A DNA stretch of 64,000 bases from Faecalicatena contorta (GCF_003149105.1 NZ_QGDS01000003.1:223674-287673), one strand, 5' to 3'. Numbered from the stretch's first letter, positions 8,852 to 18,240 are shown. Numbers and translations are program-made. Notes: a model not told the origin generated them from the letters alone.

Positions 8852-10231
8852 ATGGAAAAAACAATACAGACTGAAAACAAGATGGGCGTAATGCCTGTCC
8901 CTAAATTATTGATTACCATGTCGCTGCCCATGATTGCATCTATGCTGGTGCAGGCACTATATAATGTAGTAGATAGTATTTTCGTAGCCCGCCTTAATGA
9001 AGAGGCTCTCACCGCAGTTTCCCTTGCTTTTCCCGTTCAGAATCTGATGATTGCCATCGCTGCGGGCACTGGTGTGGGGATTAACGCCCTGCTGTCGAAA
9101 AGCCTTGGAGAGAAAAAGCCCAAGGAAGCAAATGTGGTTGCCAGAAATGGTATTTTTCTTGGAATTCTTAGTTGTATCGTCATGGCGGTAATCGGACTGC
9201 TCGGCTCTCATTACTTTTTTAGCGTTCAGACAGATGATCCCACTATTGTCCGCTATGGAACTGAGTACATGATGATTATTACCGTTGCCTCAGCGGGAAT
9301 TTTTATGCAGATTACTTTCGAACGCCTTTTACAGTCTACAGGAAAAACATTTTACAATATGATTACCCAGGGAACCGGTGCCCTCATCAATATCATTCTG
9401 GACCCCATCCTGATATTCGGTCTCTTCGGTATGCCGCGGCTTGAAGTAGCAGGAGCTGCCCTTGCAACCATCATTGGGCAAATTACAGCAGTTTTCATGT
9501 CACTTTATTTTAACTGTAAGAAGAATACAGAATTGAATTTGAATATGAGAGACTTCAGGCCTGATAGAAGGATTATTGGTGAAATTTATAAAATTGGAGT
9601 TCCTTCTATTGTTATGCAGTCCATCGGTTCCGTCATGGTATTTGGAATGAACCGGATACTCTTGATATTCTCCTCCACTGCTGCGGCTGTGTTTGGAGTA
9701 TATTTCAAGCTGCAGAGCTTTATCTTCATGCCGGTATTCGGGCTGGTAAATGGAATGATACCAATTGTCGCATATAATTACGGTGCACAAAATAAAAGGA
9801 GAATTATGGACACTATCAAAATGAGTGTATTTATTGCCGTGGGAATTATGTTTGTGGGACTGTCCCTATTTCAGCTATTTCCCATACAGTTCTTGGGATT
9901 CTTCGATGCTTCCGAAAATATGCTGGCAATCGGTATCCCCGCACTTAGAATTATCAGCCTGAGTTTCGTTCTTGCAGGATACAATATCGTGGTAGGTACT
10001 GCCTTCCAGGCGCTTGGAAATGGAGTATACAGCCTGATTATCTCTATAATAAGACAGCTTTTTATCATTCTGCCTGCCGCCTATTTATTTGCAAAATTTT
10101 TAGGGCTGGACGCAGTGTGGTGGTCTATTTTCATTGCAGAGATTGTAGCGGTTGTGTTTTCATCACTTCTTTTCAAGAGAATTACAAGGCTGAAAATCAA
10201 GACCTTAAAAGAGAATGACGGTATTTTGTAG
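8852..10231 (+). CDS. MATE family efflux transporter
   Basis: This 459-residue membrane protein has about 12 hydrophobic helices in two pseudo-symmetric halves and exports cationic or other substrates using an ion gradient. The N-terminal pattern (MSLPMIASMLVQALYNVVD, then VSLAFPVQNLMIAIAAGTGVG) is characteristic of the DinF/NorM-related MATE branch in Firmicutes. GGGAGGA precedes the ATG and a strong promoter lies upstream. The 3' end overlaps the convergent AraC regulator gene by 35 bases. The substrate cannot be read from the sequence. Confidence 0.93.
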   Translation: MEKTIQTENKMGVMPVPKLLITMSLPMIASMLVQALYNVVDSIFVARLNEEALTAVSLAFPVQNLMIAIAAGTGVGINALLSKSLGEKKPKEANVVARNGIFLGILSCIVMAVIGLLGSHYFFSVQTDDPTIVRYGTEYMMIITVASAGIFMQITFERLLQSTGKTFYNMITQGTGALINIILDPILIFGLFGMPRLEVAGAALATIIGQITAVFMSLYFNCKKNTELNLNMRDFRPDRRIIGEIYKIGVPSIVMQSIGSVMVFGMNRILLIFSSTAAAVFGVYFKLQSFIFMPVFGLVNGMIPIVAYNYGAQNKRRIMDTIKMSVFIAVGIMFVGLSLFQLFPIQFLGFFDASENMLAIGIPALRIISLSFVLAGYNIVVGTAFQALGNGVYSLIISIIRQLFIILPAAYLFAKFLGLDAVWWSIFIAEIVAVVFSSLLFKRITRLKIKTLKENDGIL

Positions 10232-11036
10232 GGCTTTGTCCTTTTTGTTTCTTGAAAGCCTTAGAGAAGTATAGATTATTTTCAAAACCCACAGAGTATG
10301 CTATAGAAGCTACCGACAGAGTGGTCTCCTTCAACAAACGGCAGGCCTGCTTTATCCGGAAATCACTCAGGTATTCTTTGGGTGATTGCTGCTGGCATGT
10401 TCTAAACGCACGGTAAAGATGGCTCCGGCTGATTCCTACATAGGCTGCCACTTCTTCTATTGTTATGGGATAGGAGTAACTGGTGGAAATATAGTCTTTA
10501 GCTTTCTGCACATAGGTAAGCTGCACGTCCTTTACCGGTTCTGCATGTGCGGCATACTGCATAAATGTGGAAAGAAGGGTATAGAGTGCCCCTGTCATGG
10601 CTACCGCTGCTTCATAGCTGTTGCCCTTTACTTCATAAATTTGGTTTAGCTGCTTTTGCAAAAGAACCCTGGGAAGAGCATCCTTTTGAATAATTGGATG
10701 CTCTTTTGTAAAATCAGTGGAATGTATGACTGGTGCCGCATCTGCCCCCATAAAACCCACCCATGCATATTCCCACGGTTCCTGTATATCTGCATAATAT
10801 TTCACTTCCGTATCCGGGTAAAGTATAAAGGTGTCTCCGGCAAAAAGATGATATGTCTTATCATTCACTGTGTAATATCCGCTCCCTGAAATAATATGAT
10901 GAATACAGTAGTGATTCCGTATTCCGGGCCCCCACTGGTATCCCGGCTCACACTTTTGATGACCTACATTGTAAATTGACAATGAAGTCATAAGGCTTTC
11001 TCCTACTTTATAAGAATATTTATAAGTTTCTTTCAT
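10197..11036 (-). CDS. AraC family transcriptional regulator, probable gal regulator
   Basis: An N-terminal cupin-like sugar-binding domain (about 1-140, with the segment GSGYYTVNDKTYHLFAGDTF) is followed by a C-terminal double helix-turn-helix AraC domain (about 180-275: IEEVAAYVGISRSHLYRAF, and SVGFENNLYFSKAFKK). The ATG at 11036 is chosen because AAGGA sits 7 bases before it; the in-frame ATG at 11051 lacks a spaced Shine-Dalgarno. The gene diverges from galK across 229 bases, so regulation of galKT is the simplest inference, although raffinose or another alpha-galactoside response is possible. Its 3' end overlaps the MATE gene. Confidence 0.88.
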   Translation of the reverse strand: MKETYKYSYKVGESLMTSLSIYNVGHQKCEPGYQWGPGIRNHYCIHHIISGSGYYTVNDKTYHLFAGDTFILYPDTEVKYYADIQEPWEYAWVGFMGADAAPVIHSTDFTKEHPIIQKDALPRVLLQKQLNQIYEVKGNSYEAAVAMTGALYTLLSTFMQYAAHAEPVKDVQLTYVQKAKDYISTSYSYPITIEEVAAYVGISRSHLYRAFRTCQQQSPKEYLSDFRIKQACRLLKETTLSVASIAYSVGFENNLYFSKAFKKQKGQSPTKYRHSLLRS

Positions 11037-11199
11037 AACATTTCCTTTCATATGTCAAAACAGCATTCTTATTTACTGATTCTTTCTTTTTCACCTGTAC
11101 TGAACAGCTACCTTCATTATACCTTTCCACTCCTTTCGTATGCAACATAATTACATGTCCTTGAACGGAATTTTTATATACATTCTTTTCTCTTCCCCC

Positions 11200-11205
11200 T
11201 ATAAT
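11200..11205 (+). promoter_or_regulatory. -10 element of the galK promoter
   Basis: A perfect TATAAT lies 60 bases before the galK start. No good -35 is present at 16-18 bases upstream, which fits a promoter that needs an activator such as the divergent AraC protein. The rest of the 229-base gap is AT-rich without other clear signals. Confidence 0.5.
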
Positions 11206-11265
11206 ATAAATAAGAATAAACATAAAATCAAAATAGAAATTATCTGACGAAAGTGAGGAATTTAT

Positions 11266-12438
11266 ATGAAGGAACAATTAACTGCAAAATTCCAAGAATT
11301 GTTCGGGAGTACAGAAGGCACCAGACTTTATTTTTCTCCGGGCCGCGTAAATCTGATTGGGGAGCATACGGACTATAACGGAGGACATGTATTTCCCTGT
11401 GCGCTGACTTTGGGCACCTATGGAATTGCAAGAAAACGTAAGGACAGAATCATGCACTTTTATTCCATGAATCTGGACAGCTTTGGAATCGTAGAAGCTT
11501 CTCTTGATGACCTGACGAATAAGGAAGTTTATGACTGGGCCAACTATCCCCTTGGTGTTGTATGGGCTTTTTCCAAGAGGGGATATCTGCCGGATACAGG
11601 ATTTGACATGGTAATCTGGGGAAATATCCCCAATGGCTCTGGACTTTCCTCCTCTGCCTCTTTGGAAGTCCTGACCGGAGTTATCTTGAAGGATTTATTT
11701 GAAATTGATAAACTCAGCAGGACAGACCTTGCACTGATCGGGCAATATTCTGAAAACAATTTTAATGGCTGCAACTGCGGAATTATGGATCAGTTTACAG
11801 TAGCTATGGGCAAAAAGGATAATGCGATCTTCCTGGATACCGCCACGTTGAATTTTGAATATGCCCCTATTGAACTGGATGATGCAAAGATTATCATTAC
11901 AAACAGTAAAGTAAAACACAACCTGGTAGATTCAAAATATAATGAGCGCCGTCAGGAATGTGCGGATGCGCTGGCCGCATTGCAAGAAGAACTGGATATT
12001 AATACACTGGGTGATCTGGATATGGATATTTTTGATAAATTTAAAGATGTGATTAAAGACCCTGTAAAAACAAAACGTGCAAAACACGCCGTTGCTGAGA
12101 ACCAGCGTACCATTGAAGCCGTAAAGGCCCTGAAATCGGGAGATATCATCCGGTTTGGAAAATTGATGAACCAGTCCCATGTCTCCCTAAGAGACGATTA
12201 TGAAGTATCTTGTGAGGAAATTGATCTTCTCGTGGACCTGGCATGGAGTGTTCCCGGTGTCATAGGTTCCCGTATTACAGGAGGGGGTTTCGGGGGATGC
12301 ACAGTCAGCATTGTTAAAAATGATGCTATAGATACGTTTATGAAAACAGTTGGAAACGGATATAAAGAATGTTTTGGATATGATGCAGATTTCTATACAG
12401 TGGAAATCGGAGATGGTGCCCGAAAATTGGACAATTAA
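11266..12438 (+). CDS. galK: galactokinase
   Basis: GHMP-family kinase that phosphorylates alpha-D-galactose at C1, the first committed step of the Leloir pathway. The galactokinase signature GRVNLIGEHTDYNGG is near residues 26-40, the ATP-binding motif GLSSSASLE is at about 126-134, and the C-terminal GGGFGGC motif is near 342-348. The 390-residue length is normal. GTGAGGA precedes the ATG. galT follows after 43 bases; no galE or galM is in the window. Confidence 0.97.
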   Translation: MKEQLTAKFQELFGSTEGTRLYFSPGRVNLIGEHTDYNGGHVFPCALTLGTYGIARKRKDRIMHFYSMNLDSFGIVEASLDDLTNKEVYDWANYPLGVVWAFSKRGYLPDTGFDMVIWGNIPNGSGLSSSASLEVLTGVILKDLFEIDKLSRTDLALIGQYSENNFNGCNCGIMDQFTVAMGKKDNAIFLDTATLNFEYAPIELDDAKIIITNSKVKHNLVDSKYNERRQECADALAALQEELDINTLGDLDMDIFDKFKDVIKDPVKTKRAKHAVAENQRTIEAVKALKSGDIIRFGKLMNQSHVSLRDDYEVSCEEIDLLVDLAWSVPGVIGSRITGGGFGGCTVSIVKNDAIDTFMKTVGNGYKECFGYDADFYTVEIGDGARKLDN

Positions 12439-12481
12439 ATATCCCTATCCCCACGGATTTAAAACTCAGGAGGCATAATCA

Positions 12482-13972
12482 ATGTTATATGAAGCAATAA
12501 AAAAGCTTGTACAATATGGAATCCATACCGGTCTGACACCAGAATGTGAACGAATTTACACAGTAAATCTTCTGTTGGAACTCTTTGGAGAGAGTGAATA
12601 CAAAGATATTCCCTGTGATTTATCCCACATTGTATTAGAGGATGTGCTGACAGAACTTCTGGAAGAAGCCTGCCAAAGGGGAATTATTGAAGACAATATT
12701 GTATACCGGGATTTATTTGACACCAGACTCATGAACACTCTGATGCCCCGGCCCACCCAGATTCAGGAGCAATTCTGGAGCAAATACAAAGAATCACCCA
12801 AAGCTGCCTCAGATTATTATTACAAGCTGAGTCAGGATAGTGATTATATACGCAGGTACCGTATCTGTAAAGACATGAAATGGACTGTGGGTACTAAATA
12901 CGGTATTTTAGATATCACTATCAACCTCTCCAAGCCGGAGAAGGATCCAAAAGCAATTGCTGCCGAACGGAATGCAAAAGCCTCCTCCTATCCAAAATGT
13001 CTGCTATGCATGGAAAATGAGGGTTATGCCGGCCGGACGAACCACCCTGCCAGAGAGAATCACCGCATCATACCAATTACCATCAATAACAGCGTCTGGG
13101 GCTTTCAGTACTCTCCCTATGTGTATTATAACGAACACTGTATTGTACTGAACGGAGAGCATGTGCCTATGAAAATAGAAAGACAGACCTTCCGAAAATT
13201 ATTTGATTTTGTCAAACTATTCCCTCATTATTTTCTTGGTTCCAATGCTGACCTTCCCATTGTAGGCGGTTCTATTTTAAGCCATGACCACTTTCAGGGT
13301 GGAAATTATACTTTTGCTATGGCAAAGGCACCAGTTATGTACACATTTAAAGTAAATGGCTATGAGGACATCACTGCCGGAATTGTAAAGTGGCCCCTCT
13401 CTGTTATCCGTTTACAGGGAGAGGACGAGAACAGAATTATAGAACTGGCAGACCATATTCTACATGTCTGGAGGGATTACACAGATGAAGAGGCCTTTGT
13501 TTTCTCAGAAACAAACGGACAGCCCCATAACACCATCACTCCCATTGCCAGAATGCACGGAGATTTATACGAACTGGATTTAACACTCCGCAATAACATT
13601 ACAACGGAGGAGCATCCCCTCGGAGTCTATCACCCTCATGCAAAGCTGCATCACATTAAGAAGGAAAATATCGGGCTGATTGAGGTTATGGGACTTGCTG
13701 TGCTTCCCTCAAGACTTAAAGATGAGATGGAGCTGCTAAAGCATTATATTTTGGATAAAAAAGAAATTCGAAACCATGAGACACTGGAAAAGCATGCGGA
13801 CTGGGTAGAAAATTTTCTTCCTTGTTACCCCGAAGTAAACCCGGAAAACATCGATGATATTCTGAAACAGGAAATCGGAAAAGTCTTTTGCCAGGTACTA
13901 GAAGATGCAGGAGTTTTTAAGTGTACAGAAGCGGGAATAGAATCGTTTAAGAGATTTATCCATGTATTGTAA
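12482..13972 (+). CDS. galT: UDP-glucose--hexose-1-phosphate uridylyltransferase, class II
   Basis: Transfers UMP from UDP-glucose to galactose-1-phosphate, the second Leloir step. At 496 residues it belongs to the larger class II GalT found in Firmicutes, not the E. coli type. The core contains SHDHFQGG and a later HPHAKLHHIKKENIGLIEVMG segment, both family hallmarks. AGGAGG lies upstream of the ATG. It is cotranscribed with galK and ends at a strong terminator. Confidence 0.96.
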   Translation: MLYEAIKKLVQYGIHTGLTPECERIYTVNLLLELFGESEYKDIPCDLSHIVLEDVLTELLEEACQRGIIEDNIVYRDLFDTRLMNTLMPRPTQIQEQFWSKYKESPKAASDYYYKLSQDSDYIRRYRICKDMKWTVGTKYGILDITINLSKPEKDPKAIAAERNAKASSYPKCLLCMENEGYAGRTNHPARENHRIIPITINNSVWGFQYSPYVYYNEHCIVLNGEHVPMKIERQTFRKLFDFVKLFPHYFLGSNADLPIVGGSILSHDHFQGGNYTFAMAKAPVMYTFKVNGYEDITAGIVKWPLSVIRLQGEDENRIIELADHILHVWRDYTDEEAFVFSETNGQPHNTITPIARMHGDLYELDLTLRNNITTEEHPLGVYHPHAKLHHIKKENIGLIEVMGLAVLPSRLKDEMELLKHYILDKKEIRNHETLEKHADWVENFLPCYPEVNPENIDDILKQEIGKVFCQVLEDAGVFKCTEAGIESFKRFIHVL

Positions 13973-13984
13973 CACCCTGAAAAG

Positions 13985-14043
13985 AAGCAGCAACAGGCAT
14001 CCCTATCTATTGCCTGTTGCTGCTTCCTTATTTTTTCTTTTTT
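13985..14043. terminator. bidirectional terminator between galT and the flavin reductase gene
   Basis: Perfect 15-base arms (13985-13999 and 14011-14025) flank an 11-base loop, with a T-rich run on plus (14026-14043). The minus strand also shows TTCTTTTC after the stem. It serves galT and probably the convergent flavin reductase gene, whose last codons overlap the T-run. Confidence 0.9.
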
Positions 14044-14615
14044 CTTCCTGTCTTCTTACGCACACTGTATCCGAACGTTCCAAGAGACTTCCCAAGCCCC
14101 AGGTATTCGCCATGAGAATATGCCAGAAGGCCTGTTTTATTTAATTCAAATTTGCCCGCCTTATTCATATAGGCATCATCCACCTGCACCGCCTTCACTT
14201 CAGCAAGAAACATATGATGGCTTCCCAGCTCTTTTATATCTGTTACACGGCACTCTATATTCACGGGGCACTCCTCTATAATGGGAGCATGTTTCAAGCT
14301 CTCCGGTTTTCCTGGTGTCAGCCCTGTGTCTTTCCACTTGTCCACATCTCTCCCAGACCGCACACCGCAATAATCCGTAGCCTTCGTCAGCTTTTCTGTG
14401 GTCAGGTTGATAACAAACTCTTCCGTATCTTTTATCATCTGATAAGAATGCCGCTGCGGCCTTACTGAAATATAGACCATAGCAGGATTCGTGCAGATGG
14501 TGCCCGTCCAGGCAACGGTCAGGATATTTTTATTTCCTTCCTTATCACCTGTACTCACCATAACGGCAGGCAGAGGGTACAGCATGTTGCCCGGTTTCCA
14601 TATTTGTCTGCTCAT
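14028..14615 (-). CDS. flavin reductase family protein (FMN-binding split barrel)
   Basis: This 195-residue protein has the DIM6/NTAB flavin-reductase-like fold that binds FMN non-covalently. Characteristic segments are PLPAVMVSTGD near the N-terminus, TVAWTGTICTNPAMVYISV (about 33-51) and EFVINLTTEKL. In anaerobes such proteins are often listed as flavoredoxins; the physiological partner is unknown. The very basic tail (GRKKKK) is encoded within the terminator T-run. The gene lies 12 bases downstream of the pyrophosphatase gene, so the two are probably cotranscribed. Confidence 0.87.
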   Translation of the reverse strand: MSRQIWKPGNMLYPLPAVMVSTGDKEGNKNILTVAWTGTICTNPAMVYISVRPQRHSYQMIKDTEEFVINLTTEKLTKATDYCGVRSGRDVDKWKDTGLTPGKPESLKHAPIIEECPVNIECRVTDIKELGSHHMFLAEVKAVQVDDAYMNKAGKFELNKTGLLAYSHGEYLGLGKSLGTFGYSVRKKTGRKKKK

Positions 14616-14627
14616 TCTCTTTACCCC

Positions 14628-16280
14628 CTATTGCTGCAGTGTACTCACAAGCGTAGGCACAAGCTGTTTTTTTCTTGACACCACACCTTTTAGCAGAATA
14701 TCCTCTGTATCCTCTCTCAAATCATAAGCCATGATGACCTTGCTCTGTGCTTCAGGGCCGCAGCAAAGTAATTCAGTAGATTCTGTAACAATGTTTGTCA
14801 GCATGAAAAATATCATATCCAAATGATTTTTCTTCCTTGCCTTTTCCATATAGGGCAGAACCACTGCTTTGATGTCCTTAAGCTCCGTTTTGCTCATAGA
14901 GTTTATCTGACCTACTCCCATCACAATTTCATTCACCGTAAACTGCTTGAAATCCAGGAAAATAATCTCTTCTGCACTCTTTCCTTTCAGATTGCTGCCT
15001 GCATTGAACATTTCCAAAGCCAGCTCTTCTATGTTGATATTTCCTATCTCTGCCAGTTTCCTTGCAGATGCCTCATCCAGCGGAGTGCAGGTGGGAGAAC
15101 GGAACATTAGTGTATCGGATATAATTGCCGAGCATAAAAGTGCTGCCGTAACCGGGTCCACCTCGACCTCCTCTTCCTGATACATCTGATAAATAATCGT
15201 AGCTGTACATCCTACCGGCTGGTTTCTGAAAAATACCGGTCCGATTGTCTGAATACTGCTCAACCTGTGATGGTCAATGATTTCCAGTACATCTGCCTCC
15301 TCGATTCCATCTACCGCCTGGCTCTTTTCATTGTGGTCTACTAAAATGACCTGCTTCCTTCTGCTGTTCAAGAGTCTTCTTCTGGAAATAAACCCCAAAA
15401 AGTTCCCTTTATTATCCAAAATCGGGAAATCACGAAACTTCCTTTTTGCCATTACTTCTTTCACGTCATCTACGTAATCTCTCATGCCAAAAGTAATAAG
15501 ACCTTCTGTTGTCATGAAGCGTTTTACCGGAATACTTTGATTTATCTGTCTGGCAACAGTAAATGTATCATGAGGGGTACTAATAATGACAATCTCCTTT
15601 TCCCGCGCCTGTGCTATAATGTCCTCCGGAATCTCAGCCCCCTGGCATACAACAATACAGCTTACATTCAAATTGATGGCATCCTGCTGCACGTCCCTTC
15701 TGTTTCCCAGGATTAACAAATCGGACTCTTCAATAAAGTCAGACATCAGTCCCCGGCTGGATGCTGCAATTGCTACCTTTCCTTTCACCATAAAGCTGTG
15801 GCCGTTTCCTACCACTACTTTTCCTCCGATAGTGCTGGCAATATTGCGGTATTGGGTTCTGGAGGCAGACAGAATAAAACTATCGTAAACGTCCATATAG
15901 GAGGTTGCAATGTCACCGATTGTAATCAATCCTTCCAGTTTCCCTTCTCTGGTCACAGGGAGCGTCTTAATGTTCAATTCTTTCATCCGTGCCCAGGCAG
16001 TCTTAATGGAAACACTGCCATTTAACCCTTCTACCTTCCTTAATTCTACATCCTTTATCTGTACACGTAAATCAGACAGGAGGGCTGGTGCCTTTACCTT
16101 AAACCGGTCCAGCACATACTGTGTTTCCTCGTTGAGCTGGCCGGCTCTCCGGGGCGTGTACTCCTCTCCTGTTAATTTCTTTTTTAATTTTGCATAGGCA
16201 ATTGCCGAACAAATAGAATCCGTGTCAGGATTCTTGTGGCCGACTACATAAATTTTTTTTGCATTTACTCCATTATCCAT
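14628..16280 (-). CDS. manganese-dependent inorganic pyrophosphatase with CBS and DRTGG domains
   Basis: Family II (DHH) pyrophosphatase that hydrolyses PPi, carrying the regulatory insert found in clostridial enzymes. Order: catalytic start with GHKNPDTDS (about 10-18), first CBS domain, DRTGG domain, second CBS domain, then the DHH motif (EIIDHHRLSS) and a C-terminal DHHA2 domain with SRKKQ near the end. CBS domains in characterised homologues bind adenine nucleotides and adjust activity. The ATG at 16280 (550 residues) is chosen because AAGGGG lies 7 bases upstream; a longer in-frame extension to 16334 lacks one. Divergent from the S1-domain gene. Confidence 0.93.
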   Translation of the reverse strand: MDNGVNAKKIYVVGHKNPDTDSICSAIAYAKLKKKLTGEEYTPRRAGQLNEETQYVLDRFKVKAPALLSDLRVQIKDVELRKVEGLNGSVSIKTAWARMKELNIKTLPVTREGKLEGLITIGDIATSYMDVYDSFILSASRTQYRNIASTIGGKVVVGNGHSFMVKGKVAIAASSRGLMSDFIEESDLLILGNRRDVQQDAINLNVSCIVVCQGAEIPEDIIAQAREKEIVIISTPHDTFTVARQINQSIPVKRFMTTEGLITFGMRDYVDDVKEVMAKRKFRDFPILDNKGNFLGFISRRRLLNSRRKQVILVDHNEKSQAVDGIEEADVLEIIDHHRLSSIQTIGPVFFRNQPVGCTATIIYQMYQEEEVEVDPVTAALLCSAIISDTLMFRSPTCTPLDEASARKLAEIGNINIEELALEMFNAGSNLKGKSAEEIIFLDFKQFTVNEIVMGVGQINSMSKTELKDIKAVVLPYMEKARKKNHLDMIFFMLTNIVTESTELLCCGPEAQSKVIMAYDLREDTEDILLKGVVSRKKQLVPTLVSTLQQ

Positions 16281-16465
16281 CCCATATCCCCTTTTCGTTC
16301 TGGACTCTTTATAAGTAGCTTGCCATTTTTCCAAGGATTCGTCAACCTAATTTTTAAGATTATAATTTTTTCTTTTCATACAATTCATCTTATGCCATTA
16401 CTATATTTCCATTATAGTTGAAATTAAGAATGATTTAGAAATGTATAATTTAAGACGCGATACGG

Positions 16466-16495
16466 TTGTCTTTTTAGTCATACATGTGCTATACT
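16466..16495 (+). promoter_or_regulatory. upstream candidate promoter of the S1-domain gene
   Basis: TTGTCT (16466-16471), an 18-base spacer and TATACT (16490-16495) make a plausible sigma-A promoter, the most distal of three candidates. It lies within the 325-base gap 16281-16605; the left part of that gap is the pyrophosphatase leader with no other clear signal. Confidence 0.5.
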
Positions 16496-16509
16496 TATAT
16501 CAATAGTTA

Positions 16510-16571
16510 TTGAACTGCTAATGTTCAAGAAGGTACACTTATTGAACTACTAATGTTTAATAGGGTATGAT
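16510..16571 (+). promoter_or_regulatory. tandem duplicated promoter/operator of the S1-domain gene
   Basis: Two similar 19-base units, TTGAACTGCTAATGTTCAA (16510-16528) and TTGAACTACTAATGTTTAA (16542-16560), start 32 bases apart. The first is an inverted repeat with perfect 6-base arms. In each, TTGAAC is also a good -35, followed after 18 bases by a -10 (TACACT at 16534-16539, TATGAT at 16566-16571). A third related unit lies in the mrp promoter. A regulator that binds the dyad would block or modulate both promoters. Confidence 0.6.
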
Positions 16572-16605
16572 TTACATGAATTATTAAAAGATAAGCTGAG
16601 GTGCT

Positions 16606-17304
16606 ATGATGAACGAAGAAATGAAAACTGAAGAATTACAGACAACGGTCGAGCCTGTAGAGACAATGGCCGATTACGAAGAGCATTTTGACGATGCCAA
16701 CCCATGGAACCAAGTCTTGGATTATATGGAGAACAAAACGACTTTATCCGTTAAGGTAGAGGGGATTGTAAATGGCGGCGCTATAGCTATGGTAGAGGGC
16801 CTGCGCGGTTTTATTCCTGCATCCAAACTTTCTCTTTCCTATATTGAGGATTTGGAAACTTATTTATTGAAGGATATTGAAGTACGTGTCATTGATGTAG
16901 ACCAGGCTAATAACCGCCTTGTATTATCCGCCCGTGAAGTATTGAGGGAGAAGGAGCAGCAGGCACGCAGGGAATATATAGAAAGCATCAAAGTTGGTGC
17001 TGTTATGGAAGGTACTGTAGATACTTTGCAAAACTATGGTGCATTTATCAGCCTTGATAATAATCTTTCCGGACTGGTACACATTTCCCAAATTTCCAAA
17101 AAGCACATCAAGTCTCCAGGTGAAGTGCTGAAAGTCGGCGATACTGTTAAAGTAAAAGTAATTGGAATCAAAGACGGGAAAATCAGCCTGAGCATGAAAG
17201 TTCTTGAGGAATCACAGGAAGAAGCAGAAGAAAAGGTTGAAATTCCAAAGAGCGAAAACATTGGAACCAATCTGGGTGATCTCTTCAAAAACATCAAGCT
17301 GTAG
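16606..17304 (+). CDS. S1 RNA-binding domain protein
   Basis: This 232-residue protein has two S1 (OB-fold) RNA-binding domains at about residues 45-110 and 128-195. The second has the typical VGAVMEGTVDTLQNYGAFISL start and the GLVHISQIS motif. It has an acidic N-terminal tail and is much shorter than ribosomal protein S1; similar short proteins in Firmicutes are annotated as S1 homologues or general RNA-binding factors. Two ATG codons stand in tandem (16606 and 16609) after GAGG. It ends at a strong bidirectional terminator shared with mrp. Confidence 0.9.
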   Translation: MMNEEMKTEELQTTVEPVETMADYEEHFDDANPWNQVLDYMENKTTLSVKVEGIVNGGAIAMVEGLRGFIPASKLSLSYIEDLETYLLKDIEVRVIDVDQANNRLVLSAREVLREKEQQARREYIESIKVGAVMEGTVDTLQNYGAFISLDNNLSGLVHISQISKKHIKSPGEVLKVGDTVKVKVIGIKDGKISLSMKVLEESQEEAEEKVEIPKSENIGTNLGDLFKNIKL

Positions 17305-17350
17305 ACGGCAGATTTTTGCAATACGAAAACTATATAAGATTAAAAACATA

Positions 17351-17392
17351 ACCCCCGCTTTCTCTTTCCTGAAAGCGGGGGTCATCTCTTTT
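17351..17392. terminator. bidirectional terminator between the S1-domain gene and mrp
   Basis: GC-rich perfect 12-base arms (17351-17362 and 17371-17382) with an 8-base loop are followed on plus by CATCTCTTTT. It separates two convergent genes. Confidence 0.92.
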
Positions 17393-17412
17393 AAAGTTAT
17401 ATTCCTAATTTC

Positions 17413-18240
17413 CTATAGTTCAATCTCTTGAAGATAGGGGTTTTTAATCTCATAAAACTTCTCTGTCTCTACAGCTTCGGCAATCTTTAGATCTATAGGC
17501 ATCTTGCCCAGAACCGGAATCCCTAATTCCTGTGCAATCTCATCAATACGGCTTTCTCCAAATACGTTAATTTCCTTTCCGCAGTCAGGGCATTTCACAT
17601 AGCTGTAGTTTTCTACAACTCCCAGCACTGGAATATTCATCTGTTTTGCCATATTATAAGCTTTCTTTACAATCATACGTACCAAGTCCTGAGGAGAGGT
17701 TACAATTACCACTCCATCTACAGGAAGTGACTGGAATACCGTAAGCGGCACATCACCTGTTCCCGGGGGCATATCGACAAACAGATAATCCAAATCTCCC
17801 CATATTACGTCTGTCCAGAATTGTGTTACGACTCCGGCAATAACAGGTCCTCTCCAAATAACCGGAGCATCCTCATCCTCAAGTAAAAGGTTCACGGACA
17901 TAATCCTTGTCTCATCCTTTGCAATACAGGGGAATATTCCATCCTCGGTGCCTTTTGCCATCTCATGAACACCGTACATCTTAGGTATAGAAGGGCCAGT
18001 AATGTCAGCATCCAAAATTCCTGCCGTATATCCCTTCTCCCGCATCATTCTCGCCAGCGATGCGGTAACCAGGGATTTTCCCACACCACCCTTTCCGCTG
18101 ATGACACCAATTACCTTCTTTACCTGTGAATATGGATTTGGAGATACTCTGAAGTCATCTTTCTTGCTCCCACATGTCCCGGATTGTGCACATCCCGCAC
18201 AAGACTCCTCGCTGCATCCATTACTGTACTCTTCTGCCAT
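17413..18240 (-). CDS. mrp: Mrp/Nbp35 family Fe-S cluster carrier ATPase
   Basis: Deviant-Walker P-loop ATPase that assembles and delivers Fe-S clusters. The P-loop GKGGVGKS is at about residues 49-56, and a second conserved segment DMPPGTGDVPLT lies mid-protein. The C-terminal cluster-bridging CPDC pair is near residue 205. The N-terminus adds four cysteines (C9, C14, C17, C23; spacing CX4CX2CX5C), similar to the N-terminal cluster of eukaryotic Nbp35. The 275-residue length fits. Its promoter overlaps a 19-base unit related to those before the S1 gene. Confidence 0.93.
   Translation of the reverse strand: MAEEYSNGCSEESCAGCAQSGTCGSKKDDFRVSPNPYSQVKKVIGVISGKGGVGKSLVTASLARMMREKGYTAGILDADITGPSIPKMYGVHEMAKGTEDGIFPCIAKDETRIMSVNLLLEDEDAPVIWRGPVIAGVVTQFWTDVIWGDLDYLFVDMPPGTGDVPLTVFQSLPVDGVVIVTSPQDLVRMIVKKAYNMAKQMNIPVLGVVENYSYVKCPDCGKEINVFGESRIDEIAQELGIPVLGKMPIDLKIAEAVETEKFYEIKNPYLQEIEL

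Noticed and set aside
16510..16560. TTGAAC...GTTCAA units as LexA/SOS boxes
   Set aside because: Firmicute SOS boxes have the GAACATATGTTC core with a short spacer; these have a 7-base centre and a different core, and the adjacent genes are not SOS genes.
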